Positions 1 through 7,247 of a stretch of 38,050 bases of DNA are shown in pieces (positions within the stretch are counted from its first letter, which is position 1; each line of letters starts with the position of its first letter). The notes beneath the pieces were generated by a model, which had not been told where the DNA came from, made no database searches, and saw nothing but the letters and a program-made list of their open reading frames with translations. This stretch comes from Myxococcales bacterium (GTDB lineage: Bacteria; Myxococcota_A; Polyangia; Polyangiales; Polyangiaceae). The stretch lies in NCBI GenBank assembly GCA_016212965.1, contig JACRDA010000035.1, positions 1 to 38,050 on the forward strand, written 5' to 3'. The position numbers were made by a program, and so were the translations under genes.

Positions 1-155
1 GCCGGGCAGGCGTGCGCGCGCGCCTTCTGCGCGGCCGCGACGCACTCGTCCGCCCGGGCCGTGCCCCGTGCGGCGACGAGCAGGGCCGCGAGGCCGAGGG
101 TGAGGGCGACGGCGGCCTGCCGTGCGCCGCGTCGCGCGCGGCCTGGGGACTGCAT
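1..155 (-). CDS. Secreted protein, N-terminal part only (runs off the window)
   Basis: Reading leftward from an ATG at 155 gives 51 codons with no stop before the window edge. The N-terminus is a clear Sec signal peptide: a basic stretch (residues 5-12, rich in Arg), a hydrophobic core of Ala/Leu/Val at about residues 14-27, then a likely signal peptidase I site ending ARA near residue 35. The mature part starts Asp-Glu-Cys and contains another Cys near the edge. It lies 41 bases downstream of the methyltransferase gene on the same strand, so the two may be co-transcribed. The mature domain is outside the window, so no function can be assigned. Confidence 0.6.
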   Translation of the reverse strand, partial: MQSPGRARRGARQAAVALTLGLAALLVAARGTARADECVAAAQKARAHACP

Positions 156-196
156 GCGCCTTGGACCGCGCCGCGCGGGCGAAGTTCCTCGGTGCG

Positions 197-1468
197 TCAC
201 GAGCGACCTCGCTTCTCTCTGTCTCGACGGCCGATGCCGACCCGCACGACCACGTACCCGTGGCGCGCGATCAGCCGCTGCAGGGACAGGGACAGGCCTC
301 GGTCCGGTCCGAGCCACTCGCGGGCGAGCTTCTCGACGGCGAGGCACAGGGCCTGGCCGCCCGGCGCGAGGTGGCGCCCGAGGGCGGCGAGCTCGGCGTG
401 CGCCACGCGCTCGCCCGCGGCCGGGGAGAGCTCGCCGAGCGCGAGGTCGAAGCCCTCGTCCGGGCGGAGCGCGTCCGGCCAGTGCGCCGTCTCGCGGAGC
501 TCGAGCCGGGCGCCGTCGAGCCCGAGGCGCGCCGCGTTCCGGCGCAGGAACTCCGCGCCGAGCCGATCGCGCTCCACCGTCACGATCTCGGCCTCGGGCC
601 AGCGCGCGCGCGCCACGAGGGGCAGGGCGCCGTAGCCCGCGCGAAAGCAGAGCACGCGGCGCGGCGCCCGGCGCGGCAGCACGTCGAAGAGCACGGGCAG
701 CCCGTGGTCGAGGCGGCGCGGATCGTCGCCGCCGAGGTCGAAGGGGCGCTCGAGCTCGAGGCCCGCCACCTCGACCGTGTCGCGCAGGTAGAGGTCGGCG
801 GGCTCGGCCGCGAGCGGCTGGAGCTCGCGCGCGGCCGGCGCCGGGAGCGCGAGCACCTCGTGGCGCGGGCCCGCCGCCACCTCTGCGAGCGGCCAGCCGT
901 GCGCGGCCGCGACCGCGGCGACGACCGGCGCGAGGTCGCGGATGACGACGAGGCGGACCTCGCCTCCGGGCGCGAGCCGGGCGCGGCCCCCGGCGCAGAG
1001 GTGCGTCACGAACGGTGCGCCGATGCGCGCCGGCACGTTGCAGAGGATCCAGTCGTAGGCGCGGGGCGGTGCGGCCGCGAGATCGCGGTAGCCGAGGCTC
1101 GCGTGGACCTCGGCGTTGGCGAGCCCGAGGGCGCGCGCGTTCTGCTCCGCCCACGCGACGGCGAGCAAGTCGCGGTCCACCATCTCGACCCGCGCGCCCG
1201 GGTGGCGCGCCGCGACGGGCAGGCCGAGCGCGCCGTAGCCGCAGCCGAGATCGAGCACCTCGCGAGGCTCGTGCGGCGGCAGGTGCGCGAGCAAGAGCAG
1301 CGTGCCCTCGTCGATGCGCTGGGTCGAGAACACGTCGTGCGGTACCGCGAGCGCGGCGCCGAGGCCGAGGGCGCGCGCGCCGAGGTGCGTCTTGAGCCAC
1401 GGATCGGCAGCGAGGGGGCGCGTCGGCACGGCGGCCGCGATGTTGCCCCGCGCACCGCGCTCGGGCAA
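197..1468 (-). CDS. Two-domain class I SAM-dependent methyltransferase (RsmC/RlmG-like, small-domain superfamily)
   Basis: The N-terminal half (about residues 15-225) is a complete Rossmann methyltransferase. Motif I reads LDLGCGYGALGLP near residue 72, an acidic motif II reads EMVDRD, and the motif IV position reads CNVPA instead of the (N/D)PP(F/Y) usual in base N-methyltransferases. The C-terminal half (about 245-423) repeats the fold with a degenerate motif I (CFRAGYGALPL) and an acidic EIVTVERD. Such pseudo-duplication is known in RsmC/RlmG rRNA guanine-N2 methyltransferases, but there the degenerate copy is N-terminal; here the order looks reversed. The stated start is TTG with no strong Shine-Dalgarno; a GTG at 1429 would give 410 residues. 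The substrate is unknown; RNA or another small molecule is possible. Confidence 0.8.
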   Translation of the reverse strand: MPERGARGNIAAAVPTRPLAADPWLKTHLGARALGLGAALAVPHDVFSTQRIDEGTLLLLAHLPPHEPREVLDLGCGYGALGLPVAARHPGARVEMVDRDLLAVAWAEQNARALGLANAEVHASLGYRDLAAAPPRAYDWILCNVPARIGAPFVTHLCAGGRARLAPGGEVRLVVIRDLAPVVAAVAAAHGWPLAEVAAGPRHEVLALPAPAARELQPLAAEPADLYLRDTVEVAGLELERPFDLGGDDPRRLDHGLPVLFDVLPRRAPRRVLCFRAGYGALPLVARARWPEAEIVTVERDRLGAEFLRRNAARLGLDGARLELRETAHWPDALRPDEGFDLALGELSPAAGERVAHAELAALGRHLAPGGQALCLAVEKLAREWLGPDRGLSLSLQRLIARHGYVVVRVGIGRRDREKRGRS

Positions 1469-1640
1469 GCGCCCCGAAGGTCAAGTGCTCGGAATCGTTG
1501 GCCCGAGCTCGCTGGGCGCGGGTGGCGTGCCGCGCGCTGCCACCGGCCGGGGGGCGACAAGCGCGCGCCCGCGCCTATTTGGAGTGGCGAGAGCCGCGCG
1601 GGACGCTATGGACGCGCGTCCCTGTCGGACTCGGAGGAAC

Positions 1641-2411
1641 ATGCGCGCACTGCTCGTGATGGCCGGCCTCTTCTTGGCCGTGGGCTGCAAGGACAACTCG
1701 AGAGAGGTCGTGCCCGTGAAGACGGAGCCGCCCGCGGCGGCGACCGCCTCCGGGCCGCTCACGCCGGGCGCCGACGGCACGATCCAAGGCAAGGTCGCCG
1801 AGCGCATGGACGCGGCGGGCTACACCTACCTGCGCGTCGCGCGCGGCGCGGCGGACACCTGGGTGGCCGTCCCCGAGAACACGGTCGAGGTCGGCACCGA
1901 CGTGACCGTGCTCGGCGCGCAGCCGATGCCCGGCTTCGAGAGCAAGACGCTCAAGCGCAAGTTCGACATGATCTACTTCGGCAGCGGGCTGAAGGGCGTG
2001 GGCGGGGCCGCCGCCGCGCCGAAGCCGCCCGCTGGTCACGCCGGGACCGCCGGGCCGGCGCCCGCGGCGAGCGTCGATCTGTCGAACATCCAGGTCGACA
2101 AGGCGACCGGCGCGGACGCCAAGACCATCGCCGAGGTGTGGGCGCAGAAGGCCGACCTCAAGGACAAGACGGTGTCGGTGCGCGGCAAGGTCGTCAAGGC
2201 GACCTCGGGCGTCATGGGCAAGAACTGGCTGCACCTGCGCGACGGCTCCGGCTCCGAGGACAAGAAGGACAACGACCTCACCGTGACGACGAACGACACG
2301 GCGGCGGCGAACGACGTCGTGACGGTGCAGGGTGTCGTGCACGTCGACAAGGACCTCGGCGCCGGCTACGAGTACCCGGTCCTCATCGAGGACGCGAAGG
2401 TCACGAAGTAG
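1641..2411 (+). CDS. Lipoprotein with two OB-fold (NrfJ-like) domains
   Basis: 256 residues. The start ATG is fixed by a good ribosome site (GGAGGA, 4 bases upstream of the ATG) and a lipoprotein signal with lipobox LAVGC at residues 12-16. Two related beta-rich domains follow. The first (about 45-110) has the GKVAERMDAAGYTYLRV pattern, then a WVAVP segment and a GFESKTLKRKF segment, as in NrfJ-like small OB proteins. The second (about 160-256) has VRGKVVKA, then GKNWLHLRDGSG, and a C-terminal YEYPVLIEDAKV. The C-terminal type is common in delta-proteobacterial 'nucleotide-binding protein' annotations, although true nucleotide binding is unproven. An Ala/Pro-rich linker joins the domains. Likely an inner- or outer-membrane-anchored periplasmic protein; the precise role is unknown. 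Confidence 0.85.
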   Translation: MRALLVMAGLFLAVGCKDNSREVVPVKTEPPAAATASGPLTPGADGTIQGKVAERMDAAGYTYLRVARGAADTWVAVPENTVEVGTDVTVLGAQPMPGFESKTLKRKFDMIYFGSGLKGVGGAAAAPKPPAGHAGTAGPAPAASVDLSNIQVDKATGADAKTIAEVWAQKADLKDKTVSVRGKVVKATSGVMGKNWLHLRDGSGSEDKKDNDLTVTTNDTAAANDVVTVQGVVHVDKDLGAGYEYPVLIEDAKVTK

Positions 2412-2445
2412 GCGGGCGCGGGGGCGGCCCGGCGCGCGGCGTCCC

Positions 2446-3375
2446 GTGGTTCCGAGCCTTCTCACCATCCTCGTGCCGCTCGCGTGCGGCGTCGTCGCCG
2501 GCCTGCTCCGGCTGTTCGCCGATGCCGACGCGGCGGTCGCGTACGTCAACCGCTACCCGCTCTACTTCGCCTTCCCGGCCCTCGTGCTCGGCGGCATCGC
2601 GGGCGGAGACTTCGAGGTCCCGACCGAGGTCGCCTTCTGGGTGCTGCCCGCGGTCCTGCTCGCCGCGCTCGCCGGGCTCGCGTGGCTCTGCGGGCGGACG
2701 CGCACGCTCGGGGCCCACGCCGGGCCCATCGCGCTCGCGGGCATGTTCGGCAACGTCGCCTACCTCGGCCTGCCCGTCGTCGAGAGCGTGCTCGGCGAGC
2801 GCGTGCTCGGGCGCGCGTCGCTCTTGTCGTCGCTCCTGCTCGGCGGCTCGCTCGCCGCGGGGCCCTATCTGCTCGCGCGCTGGAGCGGCGGGACCGCGCC
2901 ACCCGGCACCGTCCGTCGGCTGCTCGGCCAACCGCTGCTCTGGGCGCCCGTCGTCGGGCTCGCGGCGCGGCTCGTGCCGGCCGCCGCGCGCGAGCCCGTG
3001 CTCGCGGCGCTCGCTCCGGTGGGCAAGTCGGCGGGCCCGGTCGCGCTCTTCGCGCTCGGCCTCTTCCTATACGCGCGGCGCGCGGCGCTGCGCCAGCTCG
3101 GGGCCGCCGACGTCGTCGCCGTGGGGCTCCGCCTCGTCGTGGCGCCGGGCCTCGCGCTCGCGCTCGCGGTCCCCGCCGTGGCACTCGGCTGGCTCTCGGT
3201 CGAGACGGCGCGCATCGCCGTGCTCCTCGCCGGCATGCCCACGGGCGTGACGGCCTTCGCGCTCGCGACCGAGCTCCGCCTGGGCGAGGAGGCGCTCGCC
3301 CGTGCCGTCGTCGCCTCCACGGTGGCCGCGGCGCTCGTCGTGCCGGTGCTCGCCTGGGTCGTCATGCGGCTCTAG
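2446..3375 (+). CDS. AEC (auxin efflux carrier) family transporter
   Basis: 309 residues from a GTG start, which places the first hydrophobic helix (SLLTILVPLACGVVAG) immediately at the N-terminus as in AEC family members; a longer upstream reading is Arg/Ser-rich and unlikely. About ten hydrophobic segments are separated by short loops. Family-like features include the FAFPALVLGGIAG segment after TM2, the GNVAYLGLPVVES segment in the middle (discontinuous-helix region of the bile-acid/AEC fold), and a C-terminal half with GMPTGVTAFALATE. AEC proteins move organic anions such as malate or malonate, or other small acids. The gene starts 34 bases after the OB-fold lipoprotein and could share its transcript. 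The substrate cannot be predicted from sequence. Confidence 0.85.
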   Translation: MVPSLLTILVPLACGVVAGLLRLFADADAAVAYVNRYPLYFAFPALVLGGIAGGDFEVPTEVAFWVLPAVLLAALAGLAWLCGRTRTLGAHAGPIALAGMFGNVAYLGLPVVESVLGERVLGRASLLSSLLLGGSLAAGPYLLARWSGGTAPPGTVRRLLGQPLLWAPVVGLAARLVPAAAREPVLAALAPVGKSAGPVALFALGLFLYARRAALRQLGAADVVAVGLRLVVAPGLALALAVPAVALGWLSVETARIAVLLAGMPTGVTAFALATELRLGEEALARAVVASTVAAALVVPVLAWVVMRL

Positions 3376-3537
3376 CTCGTGGCCGGGCGGGCGTGCGCCT
3401 TTCGGGTTGCGCGCGTGCCGCGCGCTCCATAGGCTCGGCGGTTCGGAGTGGAGCGGTGCGGGTCCAATTGGGGAGCCTGCCCCTCGTGCGCCGGGCGACG
3501 CCTGGGGCGTCTTCGCCGGTGCCAACTGGAGGTTCCG

Positions 3538-3852
3538 ATGTCGATGAGCAGGTGGATGGTGGTCGCGCTCGGCGCGGGTGTGGCGCTCGCGGGCTGCGGC
3601 GGCGAAGAGGCGGCCAAGGACTTCGAGGCACTCGCCGCCAAGGTGTGCGAATGCAAGGACGTCGAGTGCCTGGCCAAGGCGCAGGGCGACGCGCAGGCCT
3701 GGCTGACGAAGCACGCGGAGGCTCGCGGCAGCGAGGCGCACGTGAAGCGCATCACCGAGGCCGGCGCGAAGATGACCGCGTGCGCCCAGAAGCTCGCGAT
3801 GGGCGCCATGGGCGGCGCGACGAGCGCGAGCCCGGCCGACTCGGCGGAGTAG
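3538..3852 (+). CDS. Small lipoprotein (104 aa), unknown function
   Basis: The start ATG at 3538 is preceded by GGAGG at 3529-3533. The signal sequence ends in lipobox LAGC at about residues 18-21. The mature part is charged and helical. A CECKDVEC cluster near residues 38-45 and a later single Cys suggest disulfides or a small metal site. The pattern 'KVCECKDxECLxKAQ' recurs in small myxobacterial lipoproteins that have no described function. The C-terminus is a low-complexity Ala/Ser/Gly tail. The gene is followed closely (18 bases) by the FGE-like lipoprotein gene, so the two are probably one transcript. Confidence 0.75.
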   Translation: MSMSRWMVVALGAGVALAGCGGEEAAKDFEALAAKVCECKDVECLAKAQGDAQAWLTKHAEARGSEAHVKRITEAGAKMTACAQKLAMGAMGGATSASPADSAE

Positions 3853-3870
3853 GAGCGAGAGCGCGCTGCC

Positions 3871-4887
3871 GTGCGTTCGCGCAGCACGCACCTCGCGCTG
3901 GTGGCGCTCGGCGCGCTCGGTGCGCTCGGCGCGTGCTCGCCCGCCGCCCCGAGCGCGGCCCCCGCGGAGCGAGACGCTCGGGCGAGCGCGAGCGCGGCGG
4001 CGGGCACCGTCGGCGCCGGGGTCCCGTCGGGGGCCCCGGCGTCTCCGGCGGCCGCGGTGGCCTCGGACTCGGCCGGGCCGCGGTCGGCGCCGTCCGCGGC
4101 GTCGGCGGTCGCGCCGCCGAGCGGCATGCTGCTCGTCCCGGGGGGCTCCTTCACGATGGGCGCAGCCGACGGGGGCGAGCCGGACGAGCGCCCCGCGCAC
4201 CTCGTGACCGTGGCGAGCTTCTACCTCGACGCGACCGAGGTCACGAACGACGCCTACGGCCGCTGCGTCGCGGCGGGGCGCTGCCGCCCCCACGATCCGG
4301 CGAGCGCGACGGCGAATCGCTTCGGTCCGGATGCGCGCTTCCGGGCGCCCGAGCAGCCGGCGAGCGCGGTCGGCTGGGACGACGCGGCGGCGTACTGCGC
4401 GTGGGCCGGCAAGCGCCTGCCCACCGAGGCGGAGTGGGAGCGCGCCGCGCGCGGGGACGACGGGCGGCGCTTTCCGTGGGGCGACGCCGAGCCGACGGCG
4501 GACCGCGCCGTCTTCGGCACCGGCGTGACCGCGCCCGTGGGCTCGCGTCCCGCGGGCAAGGGGCCGTACGGGCACCTCGATCTCGCGGGCAACGTGTGGG
4601 AGTGGCTCGCCGACGAGTACGACCCCTACGCCTACCGGCGGCCGACGGCCGGCTCGGGCAAGCCCGGGAGCTGCGCCGAGATCCGCGCCGCGCTGGACGA
4701 GCTGCGACGCCTCGGCCAGCAGGGTTTCACGGGCACGAACCCGATCCCGACGAGCTGCGAGCGCGTGCTGCGCGGCGGCGCCTTCAACTACCCGGCGCCG
4801 GGGCTCCGCGCCTCGAACCGCGTACACCACGCGCCCGACATGCGTCTCGTCATGGCGGGCCTGCGCTGCGCCGCGGCCGCACCGTGA
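3871..4887 (+). CDS. Formylglycine-generating-enzyme-like (SUMF1) lipoprotein lacking the catalytic cysteines
   Basis: 338 residues from a GTG start. A signal with lipobox LGAC sits near residues 19-22, followed by about 65 residues of Ala/Ser/Pro-rich linker, then an FGE-sulfatase domain (about 88-338). Recognisable blocks are MLLVPGGSFTMG, FYLDATEVTNDAYG, the AVGWDDAAAYCAWAGKRLPT block followed by EAEWERAARG, the GPYGHLDLAGNVWEWLAD block, and a terminal RVLRGGAFNY. In true FGE the segment after RGGSF carries two Cys that hold copper and oxidise the sulfatase Cys; here that stretch (NYPAPGLRASNR) has none. It is therefore probably a non-catalytic or binding paralogue, as is common in myxobacterial lipoproteins. 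Envelope-anchored; ligand unknown. Confidence 0.9.
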   Translation: MRSRSTHLALVALGALGALGACSPAAPSAAPAERDARASASAAAGTVGAGVPSGAPASPAAAVASDSAGPRSAPSAASAVAPPSGMLLVPGGSFTMGAADGGEPDERPAHLVTVASFYLDATEVTNDAYGRCVAAGRCRPHDPASATANRFGPDARFRAPEQPASAVGWDDAAAYCAWAGKRLPTEAEWERAARGDDGRRFPWGDAEPTADRAVFGTGVTAPVGSRPAGKGPYGHLDLAGNVWEWLADEYDPYAYRRPTAGSGKPGSCAEIRAALDELRRLGQQGFTGTNPIPTSCERVLRGGAFNYPAPGLRASNRVHHAPDMRLVMAGLRCAAAAP

Positions 4888-4929
4888 CGGCACGCGACGC
4901 GCGGGGCGGTTCGCGCTAGCTTGCCGCCC

Positions 4930-5391
4930 ATGCGCCACCCGTCCGCCGTTCTCGTCGCCGCGCTCCTGTCCGCGGCCGCGCTCGCCCCCGGTTGCTCCGA
5001 GCAGGCCGAGCCGCCGCGCGCTGCGGCGACGAGCGCGGCGTCCACCGGCGAGCGGGTCACCTTGCCGTCCGGCGTGGCCTACGAGGACATCAAGGTCGGC
5101 GCGGGCCGCGTCGCGAAGGCCGGCGACACGGTCAATGCGCACGCGACCGGCTGGCTCACCGACGGCACCAAGTTCTGGAGCTCGCACGACGGCCCGAACC
5201 GGCCCGTCGACTTCGCGCTCCGCAACCCGGGCGTGATCCAGGGCTGGGTCGAGGGCGTGCCCGGCATGGCCGTGGGGGGCGTGCGCAAGCTCTGGATCCC
5301 CTCGAAGCTCGGCTACGGCTCGAAGGGGCGACCGCCGATCCCGCCGGACGCGGACCTCGTGTTCGAGGTCGAGCTCGTGGCGGTGCGCTAG
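4930..5391 (+). CDS. FKBP-type peptidyl-prolyl isomerase-like lipoprotein
   Basis: 153 residues. ATG 4930 is preferred over a TTG nine bases upstream because the signal (lipobox APGC, residues 19-22) then has normal length. The FKBP domain spans about 45-153: DTVNAHATGWL, GTKFWSS, VIQGWVEGVPGM, RKLWIPSKLGYG, IPPDADLVFEVEL. The Trp in the floor of the pocket (VIQGW) and the Tyr of LGYG are kept. The Tyr of the usual HYTG motif is Ala (HATG) and the Asp of FDSS is Trp (FWSS), so isomerase activity may be weak or altered. Likely a periplasmic folding factor or binding protein. It lies downstream of the FGE-like gene with a short gap. Confidence 0.88.
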   Translation: MRHPSAVLVAALLSAAALAPGCSEQAEPPRAAATSAASTGERVTLPSGVAYEDIKVGAGRVAKAGDTVNAHATGWLTDGTKFWSSHDGPNRPVDFALRNPGVIQGWVEGVPGMAVGGVRKLWIPSKLGYGSKGRPPIPPDADLVFEVELVAVR

Positions 5392-5402
5392 CCCGTCGCG
5401 GG

Positions 5403-6431
5403 TCAGTTCACGGCGCCGCGCGCCGGCATGCTGTTCACGACCAGCTCGTGTGCGGCCGCGGCGGCGAAGCGCTGCACGATGTCGCCGGCCGGCTCGATGC
5501 CGTGGATGCCCTCGACGCTCCGGCCGGCCTGGAAGTAGTCGCGGTAGCCGGCGCCCTCGAGGCTCGCGCGCTTGAGCTGCCAGATGCTGCGCAGCGAGTA
5601 GAGCATGCGCATGTAGTGCTTGGCGCGCGGGTGCCGGAGCAGGCGCCGGGCGAGCCAGCCCGCACGCAGGCCCATGCGCCGCACGTAGGGCGTGTCGATG
5701 ACGGCGACCGGCACGCCCGAGATCCGCTCGGTGAGCACGATGTCGTTGGCGTGCGCGCTCACGATGGCGCGCTTGTAGTCCGCGTGCGCGCGACACTCGG
5801 TCGTGGCGATGAAGCGCGTGCCGAGCTGCACGCCGGCGTAGCCGAGGCCGAGCGCGCGCACGAAGGCGGGGGCGTCGCCCACGCCGCCCGCGCACACGAC
5901 CGGCTTGCCGAGGGGGGCGAGCTCCGCGATGAGCCGCTCCGCGCCGAGGCCGCCCGCGTGGCCGCCAGCGTCGCGGTTGACGGCGATGAGCCCGTCGACG
6001 CCGCCCTCGAGCGCGCGCTCGGCCCAGGCCCGGGTCGTCACGTCGTGGTAGACGAAGCCGCCCGCCGCGTGCACGCGCTCGACCACCCAGCGCGGGTTGC
6101 CGAGCGCGGTCACGAAGAAGCGCACGCCCTCCCCGAGCGCCGTGTCGACCCAGCGGCGCATGCGGTCCTCGTAGATCCGCGACGACTTCTCGACCACGGC
6201 GTTGAAGCCGATGGGCTTGCTCGTGAGGCTGCGGATGAGGCGCAACCCGGCGCGCAGATCGTGGCCGTGCACGTAGGCGAGCGAGATCGGTTGCACCACG
6301 CCCATCCCGCCCGCGGCGCTGACGGCGGCGACGAGCTCGGGGTTCGAGCAGGGGTACATGGCCCCGCACAGCAGCGGCACCTCGATCCCGGCGTGGCGAC
6401 AGAGCGGCGTCGTGAGGGCGGTGGCGTTCAC
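5403..6431 (-). CDS. Nitronate monooxygenase-like (2-nitropropane dioxygenase family) flavoprotein
   Basis: About 342 residues; the GTG at 6431 is the likely start, since the open frame continues upstream through Arg-rich shadow sequence. Family marks are an N-terminal GIEVPLLCGAMYPCSNPELVAA segment, SAAGGMGVVQPIS, the FMN-phosphate and substrate His region NRDAGGHAGG, the CAGGVGDAPAFV beta-strand/phosphate loop, and GVQLGTRFIATTE. This is an FMN-dependent TIM barrel. Members oxidise nitronates, but close relatives also act as enoyl reductases or ring-opening enzymes in steroid and lipid metabolism (for example IpdC in actinobacterial steroid breakdown). Divergent CoA/sterol-type genes start about 800 bases away, so a lipid role is plausible. 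It ends 11 bases from the convergent FKBP gene. Confidence 0.82.
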   Translation of the reverse strand: MNATALTTPLCRHAGIEVPLLCGAMYPCSNPELVAAVSAAGGMGVVQPISLAYVHGHDLRAGLRLIRSLTSKPIGFNAVVEKSSRIYEDRMRRWVDTALGEGVRFFVTALGNPRWVVERVHAAGGFVYHDVTTRAWAERALEGGVDGLIAVNRDAGGHAGGLGAERLIAELAPLGKPVVCAGGVGDAPAFVRALGLGYAGVQLGTRFIATTECRAHADYKRAIVSAHANDIVLTERISGVPVAVIDTPYVRRMGLRAGWLARRLLRHPRAKHYMRMLYSLRSIWQLKRASLEGAGYRDYFQAGRSVEGIHGIEPAGDIVQRFAAAAAHELVVNSMPARGAVN

Positions 6432-6490
6432 GGCCGCGCTGTAGCGCGCGCCGCGCGAGGGCGCCAGGTCGCCGACCGCCGGCGCGCGGC

Positions 6491-7054
6491 CTACAACAGA
6501 TCGGTGCGGTAGCCGGACTCGGTCCGGAGCGACAGCATGTCGATGCGCCGGCGGCGCAGGGCGGCCTCCTCGCGGCAGAGATCGACGAGCGCGTCGACCA
6601 CCTCGCGCTTCGTCCCGAGGCCGACCGCCGCGGTGCAGACCGACTCGATGACGCTCGGGTGGAGGCGTGTCTCGGCCATCGCGACCGAGAGCGCCTCGTA
6701 GACGACCCACACCGCCGTGGCGTGGCGCTCGGCTGGAGCGATGCGCGCGAGCAGGGCCTTCGGGCGCTCGCTGGCCTCGTTCCAGGTGAGGACCTCGCTC
6801 ACGAGGCCCGGCGGAGCGCCCGTGGCACACATGCGCGCGTGCAGACAGAACCGGGCGGAGCGGTCGAGCGGGCCCCCCGCGGCGACGGTGGCCTTGACCG
6901 CCTTCCACGCGTCGAGCAGGTCCGTCTCGGCCGGGACGCGCGCGTGCCCGTAGAAGAAGTGCTGGACGGGCGACAGGTGCGCGTGGCGCTGCTCCTGCTC
7001 GTCGGGCTTGGTCGGCTTGCGTCGCGCAGTGCTCGTCGGGCTTCGAGGCGCCAT
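6491..7054 (-). CDS. Unrecognised 187-aa helical protein upstream of the NMO-like gene
   Basis: I do not recognise a family. The chosen ATG at 7054 gives MAPRSPTSTARRKP, a basic low-complexity lead, then a mostly helical body. The open frame upstream to 7282 is Arg/Pro-rich and overlaps the divergent thiolase start, so it is unlikely. Features are LSPVQHFFYGHARVP near residue 28, a CLHARMCATG segment with two Cys and a His, a repeated Ala-rich helix region, and a highly charged C-terminus (CREEAALRRRRIDML). There is no signal peptide or membrane segment. The gap to the NMO-like gene is only about 60 bases on the same strand, so co-transcription is likely. Confidence 0.6.
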   Translation of the reverse strand: MAPRSPTSTARRKPTKPDEQEQRHAHLSPVQHFFYGHARVPAETDLLDAWKAVKATVAAGGPLDRSARFCLHARMCATGAPPGLVSEVLTWNEASERPKALLARIAPAERHATAVWVVYEALSVAMAETRLHPSVIESVCTAAVGLGTKREVVDALVDLCREEAALRRRRIDMLSLRTESGYRTDLL

Positions 7055-7247
7055 GCTCGAATCGCACCCGGTTCGCCCATCCATGTCAAGGCGCGGCGCC
7101 CCGCCGCGTCGATCGTGGCGCCCGGGACGGCGCGACGCCTTCCGCACCGTAACTGGCGCAACGGCGAGCTCGTGTCGGCGTGGATCGCCACTCGCCGCCG
7201 GGGCCGGCCGAGGGCTAGGATGTGCCCGAACTCCCGAGGAGGATCCG

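Noticed and set aside
3067..6369. 1100-codon leftward open frame across the AEC, FGE-like and FKBP genes.
   Set aside because: Low-complexity shadow composition; overlaps five well-supported genes.
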